DNA from: Syntrophobacter fumaroxidans MPOB
GTDB lineage: Bacteria > Desulfobacterota > Syntrophobacteria > Syntrophobacterales > Syntrophobacteraceae
DNA: 64,000 nt
Direction of reading: 5' to 3'
Assembly (NCBI RefSeq): GCF_000014965.1
Contig: NC_008554.1
Location: 2,344,001-2,408,000, forward strand
The notes beneath the pieces were generated by a model. It was given only the letters and a program-made list of their open reading frames with translations. It had not been told where the DNA came from and ran no database searches. A program made the translations under genes and the position numbers. Shown here piece by piece: positions 8,830-17,940 of this stretch. Position 1 is the stretch's first letter. Every line of letters starts with the position of its first letter.

Positions 8830-9378
8830 CTATCCCAGGAACCCCTTGATCCGAATTCCTTCCCTGCCCGGGTCCCGGTAGTCGGAGGCCAGATCGATGT
8901 AGTGGAAATAGCTCTTCTGCGCGCGCTGGAATTCTTCGTCCGTGATCGGCCGCTTGACCTGCGCGGGAGAACCCATCACCAGCGACTTCGGTGGAACGAC
9001 AAACCCCGGGGTGATCAGCGCTCCGGCGGCGATGACCGATCCCCGTCCTATTTTCGCTCCATCGAGGATGATCACCCCCATGCCGATAAGGCAGTCGTCT
9101 TCGACGACGCATCCGTGGACGATGGCCCGGTGGCCGACGGTGACCCGGTTTCCGATTTCCAGCGGAAAATCCGGCTCCGTCACGTGCAAAGAGCAGTTGT
9201 CCTGGATGTTGGTCTCAGACCCGATTCGAATGGTGTGGACGTCGCCGCGAATGACCGTATTGAACCAGACGCTGCTGCGAGCCGCTATCTCAACGTTTCC
9301 GATCACCCACGCTCCCGGGGCGACGAACACGTCTTCCGCGAGCCTGGGCATGACGTTCCTGTACGGCAGAACTCCCAT
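8830..9378 (-). CDS. Gamma-class carbonic anhydrase-like hexapeptide-repeat protein
   Basis: 182 residues from the ATG at 9378 (AAAGGA upstream); a GTG at 9402 would add eight residues. The left-handed beta-helix hexapeptide pattern is clear (PGAWVIGNVEIAARSSVWFN, RIGSETNIQDNCSLHV, GAKIGRGSVIAAGALI). Zinc-ligand histidines occur at NCSLHV and in TVGHRAIVHGC, as in Cam/YrdA-type gamma carbonic anhydrases. The C-terminal helix (FQRAQKSYFHYIDLASDYR) is also typical. It probably binds a metal and may hydrate CO2, although many YrdA-like members lack proven activity. Confidence 0.85.
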   Translation of the reverse strand: MGVLPYRNVMPRLAEDVFVAPGAWVIGNVEIAARSSVWFNTVIRGDVHTIRIGSETNIQDNCSLHVTEPDFPLEIGNRVTVGHRAIVHGCVVEDDCLIGMGVIILDGAKIGRGSVIAAGALITPGFVVPPKSLVMGSPAQVKRPITDEEFQRAQKSYFHYIDLASDYRDPGREGIRIKGFLG

Positions 9379-9576
9379 GAAACCGATCCTTTCCCTTTCC
9401 ACTCCGACCTGCCCGGCATGAAACCGGGGGCATTTGAAGGCCGATATCCCGCCCGAGCCGCGCTCCGACTCCCCTTCTTCGATGACCCGCCCGCTCCGGG
9501 GAAATCACGGCCGTCCCGGAGCGGATCGAATACTCGCACAAAACCACTCATGACCCCGGCCGGTCACAGTCGGCGC

Positions 9577-11082
9577 TCACTGCTTCCGTTTCAGCCCGAG
9601 AAGCTCGGCGACGGCGCCGGACGCAAAGGCCAGGAACCGCCGGAAATCCTCCGGGGGCATCTCCCGCCCCGGCACGGGCTTCGGAACGCCGTCGGGGGGC
9701 GACACCAGCACGGGAGCGTTCCGGAGCTCCGCCTTCGGCACCACTTCATATTCCGGTTCGAAGCTATCGGAAAAATATTTGTCCTGAAAAACGGAAAACT
9801 TCAATGCGTGCGCGGTGGCGTCGAGGACGGCGCGCCGCCCGGCGGCCTGCATTCCCGAAGCGACGGCTTTGCGGCAGCCGGCAAGGCATTCGCCGCCCTG
9901 GGTGCAAACGATGTGCCCGTTCCGGTTGGCCGTCAGCATGGCGTCCATGATCTCCTGCTCGCTCACCTCCACCACCCGCACCGCATCCTCGCCCGCCCGC
10001 AGTCGATATTCTTCGACCAGCTTCACCACGCGCGGCATGGAGACCGGGTTCCCGATCATGGCCGCCTGGGCCACGCTCGGCCTCACCGTCACCGGGCGGA
10101 ATCGCCGCTTCTCGCGTTCGGGTTCCAGGTAGTAGAGATAGACCGGATTCGCGTGTTCGGACTGCACGCCGAACACGGCCGGAAGGGCCGGGATGATTCC
10201 CAGGTCGTGGAGCTTGAGGAATCCCTGCAGCACCGCCGTGATGTTGCCGGCGTTGCCGATGGGCACGAACACCGCCAGGTCCCCGATTTCGTAGTCGAAT
10301 GCCTGGGCGATTTCATAGCTGTAGGATTCCTGGCCCAGAATACGCCAGGCGTTCTTGGAATTCATCAGGGCAACGGAGTAGTGCTCGGAAAGGTATTCGA
10401 CGACCTTCATGCAGTCATCGAAAACACCGGGGATCTCGATGACCCGGGCACCGCTTCCGAGCGGCTGTCCGAGCTGCTGCGGGGTGACCTTGCCGTGAGG
10501 CAGCAAGACGGCGGATTTCACTCCGTGCACGAAATATGAGCCATAGAGCGCCGCCGAAGCGGAGGTGTCGCCGGTCGATGCGCAGATGGCCAGAACATCC
10601 TCCATGCCGCGGTGCCCGATGAGGTAGTTGAGATAGCTGAAAGCACTGGCCATTCCGCGGTCTTTGAACGAGGCGCTGGGATTCTGGCCGTCGTTCTTGA
10701 AAAAGAAGGCACAGCCCGCCCAGTCGCACAGCACCGCGTTGGCCGCCACCACCGGCGTGTATCCCTCTCCGAGCCAGACCACCGATTCGGGCGGAATCAC
10801 CGAACCGATCAACTCGTGGTACCGATAGATACCCCGCAGGGCAGGAAGCGTCAGCATACTCCGGTAGTCGAATATCTCGCGCCACAAGGATCCCGGAATC
10901 CGCTTCAGGCGACTCCATTCCAGGTCCTTGATCATCAATACGCTGCCACAGTCCGGACAGGTGTAGAGCAGCCGTTCGATACCGTGCTCCCGACCGCACG
11001 AGAAGCACTCGTACGCATACTCGCCGCCCGCCCGGGGCACCAGGTACGGCCGGATATGTTCCGGAAACTGGTCGATCTTCAT
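9577..11082 (-). CDS. thrC: Threonine synthase
   Basis: The 501-residue protein is PLP-dependent and forms threonine from O-phosphohomoserine. The N-terminus carries a zinc-ribbon-like pair (CFSCGREHG ... CPDCGSVLM), found in many longer bacterial ThrC proteins. The PLP lysine lies in NPSASFKDRGM. The phosphate-binding and substrate regions (WLGEGYTPVV, AICASTGDTSASAALYGSYF, VPIGNAGNITAVLQGF) are intact. The ATG at 11082 starts the frame. It is transcribed away from lpxC. Confidence 0.93.
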   Translation of the reverse strand: MKIDQFPEHIRPYLVPRAGGEYAYECFSCGREHGIERLLYTCPDCGSVLMIKDLEWSRLKRIPGSLWREIFDYRSMLTLPALRGIYRYHELIGSVIPPESVVWLGEGYTPVVAANAVLCDWAGCAFFFKNDGQNPSASFKDRGMASAFSYLNYLIGHRGMEDVLAICASTGDTSASAALYGSYFVHGVKSAVLLPHGKVTPQQLGQPLGSGARVIEIPGVFDDCMKVVEYLSEHYSVALMNSKNAWRILGQESYSYEIAQAFDYEIGDLAVFVPIGNAGNITAVLQGFLKLHDLGIIPALPAVFGVQSEHANPVYLYYLEPEREKRRFRPVTVRPSVAQAAMIGNPVSMPRVVKLVEEYRLRAGEDAVRVVEVSEQEIMDAMLTANRNGHIVCTQGGECLAGCRKAVASGMQAAGRRAVLDATAHALKFSVFQDKYFSDSFEPEYEVVPKAELRNAPVLVSPPDGVPKPVPGREMPPEDFRRFLAFASGAVAELLGLKRKQ

Positions 11083-11456
11083 GGGTCATGGCTCCCGTTG
11101 TGTTCCACTCGCCTCCACCGCCGCCGCGATTCGGATGGAAACCCATCGCGCGGGCCGCGGTCCGCTTCACCCCGCAGCCCGTTCTTAACACTATCGAAGC
11201 GCCGAAAGCAACCGCCAAGTGGGTTCCGCCGGAAGCACATCCATCCGTGACTGTTGCATAAACAACACATCTTCATGGCCATGTGTGGCATTTCCGCACC
11301 GCACATTGTTTCGAGCCGGGTCTTGACGTTCGGGAGAGATTTTTGTAAAAGACCCGCAAATCGGGCCTTCTCCAGGGACGATTGCCGGCTTGCCCCTGCC
11401 CGGGTAATTTGGCACACATCTTGCTGTTAAACAGCCGTTTGAGGAGGACATGGGGC
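11083..11456. other. Divergent thrC/lpxC promoter region
   Basis: 374 bp without a gene. It holds a textbook sigma-54 promoter in front of lpxC and a possible sigma-70 promoter (TTGACG at 11323, weak TGTAAA near 11344) in the same direction. Nothing convincing was found for thrC. Confidence 0.4.
11410..11425 (+). promoter_or_regulatory. Sigma-54 (-24/-12) promoter of the lpxC operon
   Basis: TGGCACACATCTTGCT matches the RpoN consensus TGGCAC-N5-TTGCW at every defined base, with the invariant GG and GC at the right spacing. The predicted start is near 11436, just before the GAGGAGG ribosome site of lpxC (GTG at 11457), giving a very short leader. A sigma-54 activator gene, ntrX, is the last gene of the same operon. 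Confidence 0.75.
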
Positions 11457-12404
11457 GTGAAATTTTTCTATCCGAGGCAGCATACTGTCACCAGGGAGGT
11501 GTGGTGCGGAGGGGTGGGCCTGCACACCGGGGCTGACGTCACCATTCGCCTGAAGCCGGCTCCACCCGATTTCGGCATTCGTTTCCAGCGCACGGATCTC
11601 ACCGGGAAACCCGTCATCACCGCTCACTACCGACAGGTCGTGGACACTTTTCAGGCCACCACCATCGGAATCGCAGGTGCGGTCGTCGGCACCGTCGAAC
11701 ACCTGATGGCGGCGTTCTACGGCTGCGGCGTGGACAATGTCCTGGTGGAAGTGGACGGTCCGGAGATCCCTATTCTCGACGGCAGCGCGGCTCCTTACAC
11801 CGGGCTCATCCGCAAGGCCGGCGTCCGGGAGCAGGATGCCGTGCGCAGGTGCCTGATCGTTGACCGCCCCATGGTGGTCAAGGAAGATGGGGCCTACATC
11901 CGCGTGACACCGTCGGATCATTTCCGCATCGACTGCGCCATCGACTTCCCGCATCCCCTGGTGGGGAAGCAGAGATACTCCTGGTCCTTCTGCGAGAACT
12001 CTTTCAAGAGGGAAATCGCCAAGGCGAGGACCTTCGGCTTTCTCAAAGACGTCAGAAAGCTGCAAACCATGGGGAGAGCGCAGGGCGGGTCCCTGGCCAA
12101 CGCAATCGTGCTCGACGAATGCGGGCTCCTCAACCGCGAGGGCTTCCGCTACGCGGACGAGTGCGTGCGTCACAAGCTCCTCGACTTCATGGGAGATTTG
12201 GCCTTGATCGGCATGCCCGTGGTGGGCGCTTTTCATGTCCACAGGGCCGGGCATTCCCTGCACAGCCGTTTCCTGAAACAGCTCATGACGCGCCCCGGCA
12301 CCTGCAGCCTGGCCCAGCCTTCCTGCATCCCCACGGGAGTTTTCCCGGCGTCCCGCCTCCCGGCGTTCGCCGGTCAGATCTCTTCCGTGGCGAAGCCCAT
12401 CTGA
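11457..12404 (+). CDS. lpxC: UDP-3-O-acyl-N-acetylglucosamine deacetylase
   Basis: 315 residues from the GTG at 11457, chosen by GAGGAGG 10 bp upstream. The enzyme is the zinc-dependent committed step of lipid A synthesis. The family hallmarks are present: HTVTREVWCGGVGLHTG at the N-terminus, TVEHLMAAFYGCGVDN with a zinc histidine, PILDGSAAPY, and HKLLDFMGDLALIG carrying the remaining His and Asp ligands. A C-terminal tail (from LAQPSC on) of about 35 residues follows the core. It heads an apparent operon with the DUF4390 gene, ntrY and ntrX, although 272 bp and a hairpin follow it. Confidence 0.93.
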   Translation: MKFFYPRQHTVTREVWCGGVGLHTGADVTIRLKPAPPDFGIRFQRTDLTGKPVITAHYRQVVDTFQATTIGIAGAVVGTVEHLMAAFYGCGVDNVLVEVDGPEIPILDGSAAPYTGLIRKAGVREQDAVRRCLIVDRPMVVKEDGAYIRVTPSDHFRIDCAIDFPHPLVGKQRYSWSFCENSFKREIAKARTFGFLKDVRKLQTMGRAQGGSLANAIVLDECGLLNREGFRYADECVRHKLLDFMGDLALIGMPVVGAFHVHRAGHSLHSRFLKQLMTRPGTCSLAQPSCIPTGVFPASRLPAFAGQISSVAKPI

Positions 12405-12439
12405 CCCGTTCCCGGACTCCGCCTTCCCGGATCAGCCCT

Positions 12440-12470
12440 CGGGCGCCCTCTTCCACAGGGCGCCCGTTTT
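12440..12470 (+). terminator. Rho-independent terminator after lpxC
   Basis: A perfect 10-bp GC stem (CGGGCGCCCT with its complement) and a 7-base loop are followed by TTTTGTT. It lies 36 bp after the lpxC stop and would at least partly separate lpxC from the downstream genes. Confidence 0.7.
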
Positions 12471-12676
12471 GTTCCCTCCCCCCTGTCGGCAACACCGGCC
12501 GTTCACGACGCACGAGGCCCGCTACGCTCAACCCCTCGCCTTCCCACGGTCAGGTCGGCGCTCCCCCGTTTCGTTTCCCTGCCGAACCGCATCGAGAGAA
12601 TCCTCTTGTCATCAATATGCCCATTGGCTAGAATCGATTCCGGGTCAATCAACCGTTCCCCTAACTAGTTGATATC

Positions 12677-13249
12677 ATGATATATTTCAAGTCGATAGCG
12701 CGATGCGGCACACTCCTGGCAATCCTGCTTCTCTGGTGCGCCTTGCCCGTATCGGCCGCGAACCGCGCTCAGATCGTGGATATCGCTTTGAACCGGGACC
12801 GGGGGAACCTGCAGGTGAGCCTGCGCATCAAGGACTGCTTTACCCCCAAGATGGAGGAGGCGATCAAGACCGGCGTCCTCACGACGTTTCGCATCCTCGT
12901 GGTTTTTGAACAGGGGAACCTGCCGTTTCGCTCCCGGATTGTGGACACCGCCATCGAACACACCATCAAGTACGATCTTCTCAAGAACGAATATCACGTG
13001 CAGGTTCCCGAGCATCCCGACAGAATCCTGCGGACCAGGGACTTCGAGCAGGCCAAGCGCTGGATGAGCACGGTCAGCCGGTATAGCCTCATCCCCCTGC
13101 AGCGGCTCGAGGAGGGGCAGACTTACGAGTTGCGGCTCAAGGCGGAGCTTTCCAAGTTTCAACTGCCCCTGTTTTTCCGTTACATCTTCTTTTTTGTTTC
13201 TCTGTGGGACTTTGAAACCGATTGGCAAAAAGTGGATTTCACCTTATAA
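12677..13249 (+). CDS. DUF4390 family exported protein
   Basis: 190 residues with an N-terminal signal peptide (TLLAILLLWCALPVSA, cleavage near residue 28). The mature part is a short beta-rich DUF4390 domain (IVDIALNRDRGNLQVSLRIK, FRILVVFEQ, EDFEQAKRWM-like segment) of unknown function. The family is regularly found directly upstream of NtrY-type kinases, as here, with only 9 bp to the kinase start. A role in envelope sensing with the kinase is therefore plausible but not shown. Confidence 0.8.
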   Translation: MIYFKSIARCGTLLAILLLWCALPVSAANRAQIVDIALNRDRGNLQVSLRIKDCFTPKMEEAIKTGVLTTFRILVVFEQGNLPFRSRIVDTAIEHTIKYDLLKNEYHVQVPEHPDRILRTRDFEQAKRWMSTVSRYSLIPLQRLEEGQTYELRLKAELSKFQLPLFFRYIFFFVSLWDFETDWQKVDFTL

Positions 13250-13258
13250 GTCGACTTT

Positions 13259-15484
13259 ATGAATTCCAGTCAGGGACCACCGGATAAAACCAGCAGGCGC
13301 CGTACCCGGGAACGCATCCTGGTGATTGCCGTGTTTGCGGCGATCATCACGGTCGGATTCTTCGAGGGCTGGTTTTTCCGGCTGCAATCGGACCTGCCCC
13401 TGTCCGGGAATATCCTGCTGTTCGCCTTCATCAACATCAACGTCATCCTGCTTTTGCTGCTCGCGTACCTGGTTTTGAGAAACATCGTCAAGCTGGTTTT
13501 CGAACGCAAGCGCAATATCCTCGGGCACAAGTTGAGGACCCGGCTGGTGATCGCATCCGTGGGACTGACGCTCATCCCCACGATACCGCTGTTCTGGCTG
13601 GCGACGCAGTTCATCTTCTCCAGCCTTGACCAATGGTTCAGCTACCAGGTGGAGCAGTCGCTCGAGCAGGCGGTGGGACTGGGAAAGAACGTCCTGGAAC
13701 GGGAAGGAGCCGACCTGGTCACCGATGCCCGGTCGATCAAAGCCGAGGTATTGAAGCTCGACGAAGAGGAAAGACCTGCGCCCGCGGCACTGGAGCGCAT
13801 CTCTTCCTCTTACATGGGACAGTACCGCATCGACGGGCTTTTTCTCTTCGACGGTTCCGGCCGCCTGACCTGGAAGACGGTCTCCCCGGAGCTCGGCGAA
13901 ATCGAACCCGGGGCCCTCCGGAAACTGCTTGAAAAGGAATCCGAACAGACGGCCAGGAGCTACACCCTGAGCTCCGAGGCAAAACGCGAGGGACTGGCCG
14001 CTCACGTGTTCTTCCCGCGCGGGAGCGGTCCCACCGGCGAGGGGAGCGAGTTGATCGCGTTCCGGCTTCTTCCTCCCCACATCATGGAAAAACTCGGCAC
14101 CATCACCGGCGGCTACGAAGATTACCTGCAACTCAAGCTTCTGCACTTTCCTTTGAAGCAGAGCCATTTCATCACTTTTTCCATCGTTACGCTGCTCACC
14201 ATCTTCGCCGCCATCTGGTTCGGTTTCTTCATTGCCAGGAGCCTCACCGTGCCCATCCAGGCCCTGGTTTCCGCCACTCAACGCATCGCCGAAGGCGACC
14301 TGGAGGTTCATCTCGAATCCCAGCGCCAGGATGAGCTGGGCATGCTGATCACTTCCTTCAACGACATGGTGGAGGACCTGCGCGAGAGCCGGGGGAAGCT
14401 GGCCAACGCTTATCTGGCCTTACAGCAAAGCCACCTGGAGCTGGAGAACCGGCGGCGGTACATGGAAGTCGTGCTGAAGAACATCGCCGCGGGCGTGGTC
14501 AGCGTGGACGCCGGGGGACGGATCATGACGATGAACAAGGCGGCCGAGGAAACGTTCGGGCTGCATGCGGACCGGGTGAAAGGGCTGCATTACTCAAGCT
14601 TCCTGCGGCCCGCGCACCTGGAGATCGTCAAGTCCTTCACGGAAATGTACGAATCCACCCGGCAGCCGTACCTGGAACAGCAGGTCCAGGTCGTGGTGGG
14701 CGAGCAGCCGATGACCCTGCTCATCAACGCCTCGGTGCTCAAGGACGAGAAGAACGAGTTCATGGGGGTGGTGGCCGTGCTGGACGATCTGACCGAGCTG
14801 GAGAAAGCCCAGCGCATGGCCGCCTGGCGGGAGGTGGCGCGGCGCATCGCCCACGAGATCAAGAACCCGCTCACCCCCATTCAGCTGTCGGCCCAGCGGC
14901 TGCGCCGCAAGCACCCGGAGCTGCTCGAGGAGGCGGACTCGGTCTTCGATGAATGCACGCGCACCATCATTCAACAGGTCGATCACATGAAGCACCTGGT
15001 CAACGAGTTTTCGAAGTTCGCGCGCCTGCCCCGCGCCCGCCCGGTGCCGAGCGATCTGTGCGCCATCATCGAGGAGAGCCTGGCCCTGTACCGTCATACG
15101 TATCCGAACATTTCCTTCGTTCTCGAGAAGATGGACGACCTCCCGCCGCTCAGGCTCGATCGGGATCAATTCCGACAGGTTATGATCAACCTCATCGAGA
15201 ACGCCGTCTACGCGATCGGCAGGGAGAAGGGCGTCATCACCAACCGGGTCTCCTACGACCCGGTCCTCAATATCGCGCGGATGGAATGCGCGGACACCGG
15301 CCGCGGGATATCGCCCGAAGGCAAGTTGCGCATGTTCGAACCGTACTATTCCACGCGTCGGAAGGGCACCGGGCTGGGGCTGGCCATCGTCGCCAGCATC
15401 ATTGCCGATCACAACGGGTTCGTGAGGGTCCGGGACAACGTGCCGGCCGGCACGGTGATCGTCATAGAACTGCCCGGGCGATGA
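13259..15484 (+). CDS. ntrY: NtrY-type membrane sensor histidine kinase
   Basis: 741 residues. The N-terminus has two membrane spans (residues ~20-40 and 55-80), a basic cytoplasmic stretch, a third span, and a periplasmic sensor region of about 180 residues. A further span at ~305-325 precedes a HAMP linker (ARSLTVPIQALVSATQRIAEG). A PAS domain (NIAAGVVSVDAGGRIMTMNK) and the HisKA H-box (RRIAHEIKNPLTPIQLSAQR) follow. The HATPase domain has its N-box (MINLIENAVYAI) and glycine boxes (ADTGRGIS, GTGLGLAI). It should phosphorylate the NtrX protein encoded 58 bp downstream. The layout is that of NtrY, originally linked to nitrogen control but linked to envelope and redox signalling in several groups. 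Confidence 0.9.
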   Translation: MNSSQGPPDKTSRRRTRERILVIAVFAAIITVGFFEGWFFRLQSDLPLSGNILLFAFININVILLLLLAYLVLRNIVKLVFERKRNILGHKLRTRLVIASVGLTLIPTIPLFWLATQFIFSSLDQWFSYQVEQSLEQAVGLGKNVLEREGADLVTDARSIKAEVLKLDEEERPAPAALERISSSYMGQYRIDGLFLFDGSGRLTWKTVSPELGEIEPGALRKLLEKESEQTARSYTLSSEAKREGLAAHVFFPRGSGPTGEGSELIAFRLLPPHIMEKLGTITGGYEDYLQLKLLHFPLKQSHFITFSIVTLLTIFAAIWFGFFIARSLTVPIQALVSATQRIAEGDLEVHLESQRQDELGMLITSFNDMVEDLRESRGKLANAYLALQQSHLELENRRRYMEVVLKNIAAGVVSVDAGGRIMTMNKAAEETFGLHADRVKGLHYSSFLRPAHLEIVKSFTEMYESTRQPYLEQQVQVVVGEQPMTLLINASVLKDEKNEFMGVVAVLDDLTELEKAQRMAAWREVARRIAHEIKNPLTPIQLSAQRLRRKHPELLEEADSVFDECTRTIIQQVDHMKHLVNEFSKFARLPRARPVPSDLCAIIEESLALYRHTYPNISFVLEKMDDLPPLRLDRDQFRQVMINLIENAVYAIGREKGVITNRVSYDPVLNIARMECADTGRGISPEGKLRMFEPYYSTRRKGTGLGLAIVASIIADHNGFVRVRDNVPAGTVIVIELPGR

Positions 15485-15542
15485 GCGGGTTGGATCGCGT
15501 TCCGTTTCGGCATCCGCCGTGTATCGGTTATTGGAGGGTCCC

Positions 15543-16973
15543 ATGAAGCCGAAGATCCTGGTTGTGGACGATGAAATCAGCATTCTGCAATCGCTGCGCG
15601 GGGTATTGCAGGACGAGGGGTACCGGATCGGAGTGGCCGCCTCCGGGGAGGAAGCTCTGGAGGAGCTGCGCCGGGACACGCCCGACCTGATGCTGCTGGA
15701 CATCTGGATGCCCGGCATGGACGGCTTGGCGGTGCTTGAGGAGATCAAGAAGAGTCACGCGCACCTCCCGGTCATCATCATTTCCGGCCACGGCAACATC
15801 GAAACGGCGGTGAAGGCGACCCGGATGGGGGCTTTCGATTTCGTCGAGAAGCCGCTCTCGCTGGAACGTATCCTGGTGTCCATCAAGAATGCCCTCGACT
15901 TCCACCGCCTCGAGGAGGAAAACCTCCTGTGGCGCCAGAAGGCGCACCGCACCAGTCACATGACGGGGCGGAGCGAAGCCGTTGAGTCGCTCCGGGAACA
16001 GATTCGAAGAGCCGCCCCCACCAACGCGACCGTGCTCATCACCGGCGAGAACGGTACCGGCAAGGAACTGGCGGCGCGCATGATCCACCAGCTCAGCAAG
16101 CGCAGCCACAGGCCCATGGTCGAAGTGAACTGTGCGGCCATCCCGGAGGATCTCATCGAGAGCGAGTTGTTCGGGCACGAGAAGGGCGCCTTCACGGGCG
16201 CGCACGAACGGCGCCGGGGCAGGTTCGACGTAGCCAACGGGGGAACGCTTTTCCTGGACGAAATCGGGGACATGAGCCTCAGAACCCAGGCCAAGATCCT
16301 GCGGATCCTTCAGGAACAGGTGTTCGAGCGGGTCGGCGGCTCCCGCACCATCCAGGTGGACGTCCGCGTGGTTGCCGCCACCAATAAGGATATCCAGAGG
16401 GAGATCGAGGCGGGCCGGTTCCGCCAGGATCTCTACTATCGCCTGAACGTCATCCCTATTTTCGTGCCCCCGTTGCGGGATCGGCTCCAGGACATCCCGC
16501 TCCTGGTGGAGGATTTCCTCGACGATATGGCGGCGGAGAGCGCCATGGGCCGCAAGGAAATCGACCCCGCGGTGTTCGGACCGCTGCAGCAGTACTCCTG
16601 GCCCGGAAACATCCGCGAGCTGCGCAATTTCATCGAACGGATGGTCATCATGACCCCGGGCCAGAGGATCGGACCCCGGGACCTGCCGCTCGATTTTCTC
16701 AACCGCCTGCCCAAGCCCCCCGAAGAAGCCGGTCCATACCAGTGCGCGACCCTCCGGGAAGCACGGTCGGTGTTCGAACGCGCCTACCTGCTGCGCAAGC
16801 TCGACGAATTCGCCTGGAACGTTTCCCTCACCGCGGCCCAGGTCGGGCTCGAGCGCAGCCATCTCCATCGGAAAATGAAAGCCCTGGGGATCCGCGAACG
16901 AGAAGAGACCCTCGACGCTCACGAGAGTCCCCCCAACGACGCCGAAGCGCGCAAGAGGGGCACGGGGGAGTGA
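15543..16973 (+). CDS. ntrX: NtrX-type sigma-54-dependent response regulator
   Basis: 476 residues from the ATG at 15543, with TTGGAGGG 5 bp upstream. The receiver domain (residues 1-120) has the phospho-Asp in LLDIWMPG and the Thr/Lys switch residues (ISGHGN, VEKPL). The AAA+ domain (~140-380) has Walker [10 protein letters not shown], the sigma-54 contact loop GAFTGA and Walker [12 protein letters not shown]. The C-terminus has a Fis-type helix-turn-helix ([20 protein letters not shown]). It activates sigma-54 promoters when phosphorylated by NtrY. A perfect sigma-54 promoter lies at the head of this operon, which suggests autoregulation. Confidence 0.92.
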   Translation: MKPKILVVDDEISILQSLRGVLQDEGYRIGVAASGEEALEELRRDTPDLMLLDIWMPGMDGLAVLEEIKKSHAHLPVIIISGHGNIETAVKATRMGAFDFVEKPLSLERILVSIKNALDFHRLEEENLLWRQKAHRTSHMTGRSEAVESLREQIRRAAPTNATVLITGENGTGKELAARMIHQLSKRSHRPMVEVNCAAIPEDLIESELFGHEKGAFTGAHERRRGRFDVANGGTLFLDEIGDMSLRTQAKILRILQEQVFERVGGSRTIQVDVRVVAATNKDIQREIEAGRFRQDLYYRLNVIPIFVPPLRDRLQDIPLLVEDFLDDMAAESAMGRKEIDPAVFGPLQQYSWPGNIRELRNFIERMVIMTPGQRIGPRDLPLDFLNRLPKPPEEAGPYQCATLREARSVFERAYLLRKLDEFAWNVSLTAAQVGLERSHLHRKMKALGIREREETLDAHESPPNDAEARKRGTGE

Positions 16974-17041
16974 AAAACGAAACAGCCGGCGCGGGAAGGG
17001 ACCGGAAACGGGTTGGAGAAGCAGACCCCGGGAGGAGTGTT

Positions 17042-17182
17042 CCCCGGGCGAAGGGACAATCCGCAACGGGCCGCAGCTGTCGATGAAATCGGACAGAACA
17101 CCCCCCGGGCGAAGGGACAATCCAACTGAAGGCGTGCCCCCTCTGCATTCGTCATCGGAATCTCCCCGGGCGAAGGGACAAT
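17042..17182. repeat. Three 19-bp direct repeats with an exact 61-bp period (CRISPR-like spacing)
   Basis: CCCCGGGCGAAGGGACAAT is found without mismatch at 17042-17060, 17103-17121 and 17164-17182. The two 42-bp spacers between them are unrelated to each other. Looser copies sharing AAGGGAC occur near 16996 and 17321. There is no Cas gene in the window, the repeat is shorter than typical CRISPR repeats, and only three exact copies exist. I therefore call it a regularly spaced repeat and not a CRISPR array. Confidence 0.6.
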
Positions 17183-17231
17183 TCGGTCCGGAGCGGGGAT
17201 GAGGACCGACCGCTCCCTGACGGCGGTCCGC

Positions 17232-17247
17232 CGGGAAATGAATTTCC
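17232..17247. repeat. Short inverted repeat between ntrX and tRNA-Pro
   Basis: GGGAAATGAATTTCCC is a near-perfect palindrome (7-bp arms, 2-bp centre) downstream of ntrX. With flanking GCCG/CGGC bases it could extend into a weak terminator or an operator. Confidence 0.35.
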
Positions 17248-17334
17248 CCCGGGCAGCCGCCGGAAGCCTCTCCGGCGGAAGACGTGCCGCCTTGCCGCAG
17301 CGAATCGCCGAAGCGGCGGGAAGGGACAACCGGC

Positions 17335-17368
17335 TTGACACTCGTCCGTGTTGCTGCTAACTTATATT
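17335..17368 (+). promoter_or_regulatory. Sigma-70 promoter of tRNA-Pro
   Basis: There is a perfect TTGACA at 17335-17340. TAACTT lies 17 bp downstream, and a better -10 (TATATT, 17363-17368) is at a 22-bp gap. The tRNA starts at 17379, about 10 bp after TATATT. The -35 is strong, but the exact -10 is uncertain. Confidence 0.5.
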
Positions 17369-17378
17369 GTTACATCGT

Positions 17379-17456
17379 CGGGACGTGGCGCAGCCTGGTT
17401 AGCGCGCTTGCTTGGGGTGCAAGAGGACGGAGGTTCAAATCCTCTCGTCCCGACCA
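17379..17456 (+). tRNA. tRNA-Pro (anticodon GGG)
   Basis: It folds as a full cloverleaf. The acceptor CGGGACG pairs with CGTCCCG, and the D stem is GCGC/GCGC. The anticodon stem CTTGC/GCAAG closes a 7-base loop TTGGGGT with anticodon GGG. The T stem is GGAGG/CCTCT with loop TTCAAAT. The CCA end is encoded at 17454-17456. It reads CCC and probably CCU proline codons. Confidence 0.96.
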
Positions 17457-17480
17457 TGATCGCAAAATCCCCGCGATACC

Positions 17481-17514
17481 AAGGCCCCTTCGACAGCGAA
17501 GGGGCCTTTTTTCA
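17481..17514 (+). terminator. Rho-independent terminator of tRNA-Pro
   Basis: AAGGCCCCTTCG and CGAAGGGGCCTT form a perfect stem with a short loop, followed by TTTTTTC. It ends the tRNA transcript 25 bp after the CCA. Confidence 0.9.
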
Positions 17515-17639
17515 TGCCTCTATGATGCCCGCCCTTCGGCAAGCACTCCTTCGAGCCGCGCGGCGGCCCCTCGCGATTTGAGCGAACCCAGGGGCGGCGT
17601 ATCCCAAAACCGGATCTCGACACCCGCTCTTGCCCGGCT

Positions 17640-17880
17640 CGGACCGAGGTGCGTTCAAGACGACACAACACCTGCCCGTCGGGAGATGACACGGGCGGGA
17701 TAAACTCCGGGGACCGTGCGGATCCGTAGGGTGGGCACGGTTCCTCCGTGCCCACGATCCGGCCGGGAGCTTCCCCATCGGGCCGATGGCCTGGCCAGGA
17801 GGGAACACAGTGCCCACGATCCGGCCGAGCCTCGTGCAGCCGCACTCGTCATGATCGCTGCGAAAGCGTGCGGCCGCCAG
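17640..17880. repeat. Dispersed repeat D, copy 1 (related copies at 29.2, 56.3 and 59.7 kb)
   Basis: The left block (GTGCGTTCAAGACGACACAA and the hairpin-rich sequence to ~17705) recurs at 56287-56349 and, inverted, at 29178-29236 and 59668-59815. The right block includes a GTGGGCACGG/CCGTGCCCAC hairpin at 17731-17755 and recurs at 56367-56455. This copy carries an extra ~60 bp that the 56-kb copy lacks. The region holds no credible gene. Confidence 0.75.
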
Positions 17881-17940
17881 CCTCTTCAATGGGGCGTTCC
17901 ACACGTCGGCTCCGGATCGTTCACGGCGCCAGGCGCTGGG

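Noticed and set aside
17042-17182. Calling the 19-bp repeats a CRISPR array
   Set aside because: Only three exact copies, repeat shorter than usual, no Cas gene in the window; kept as a repeat with CRISPR-like spacing.
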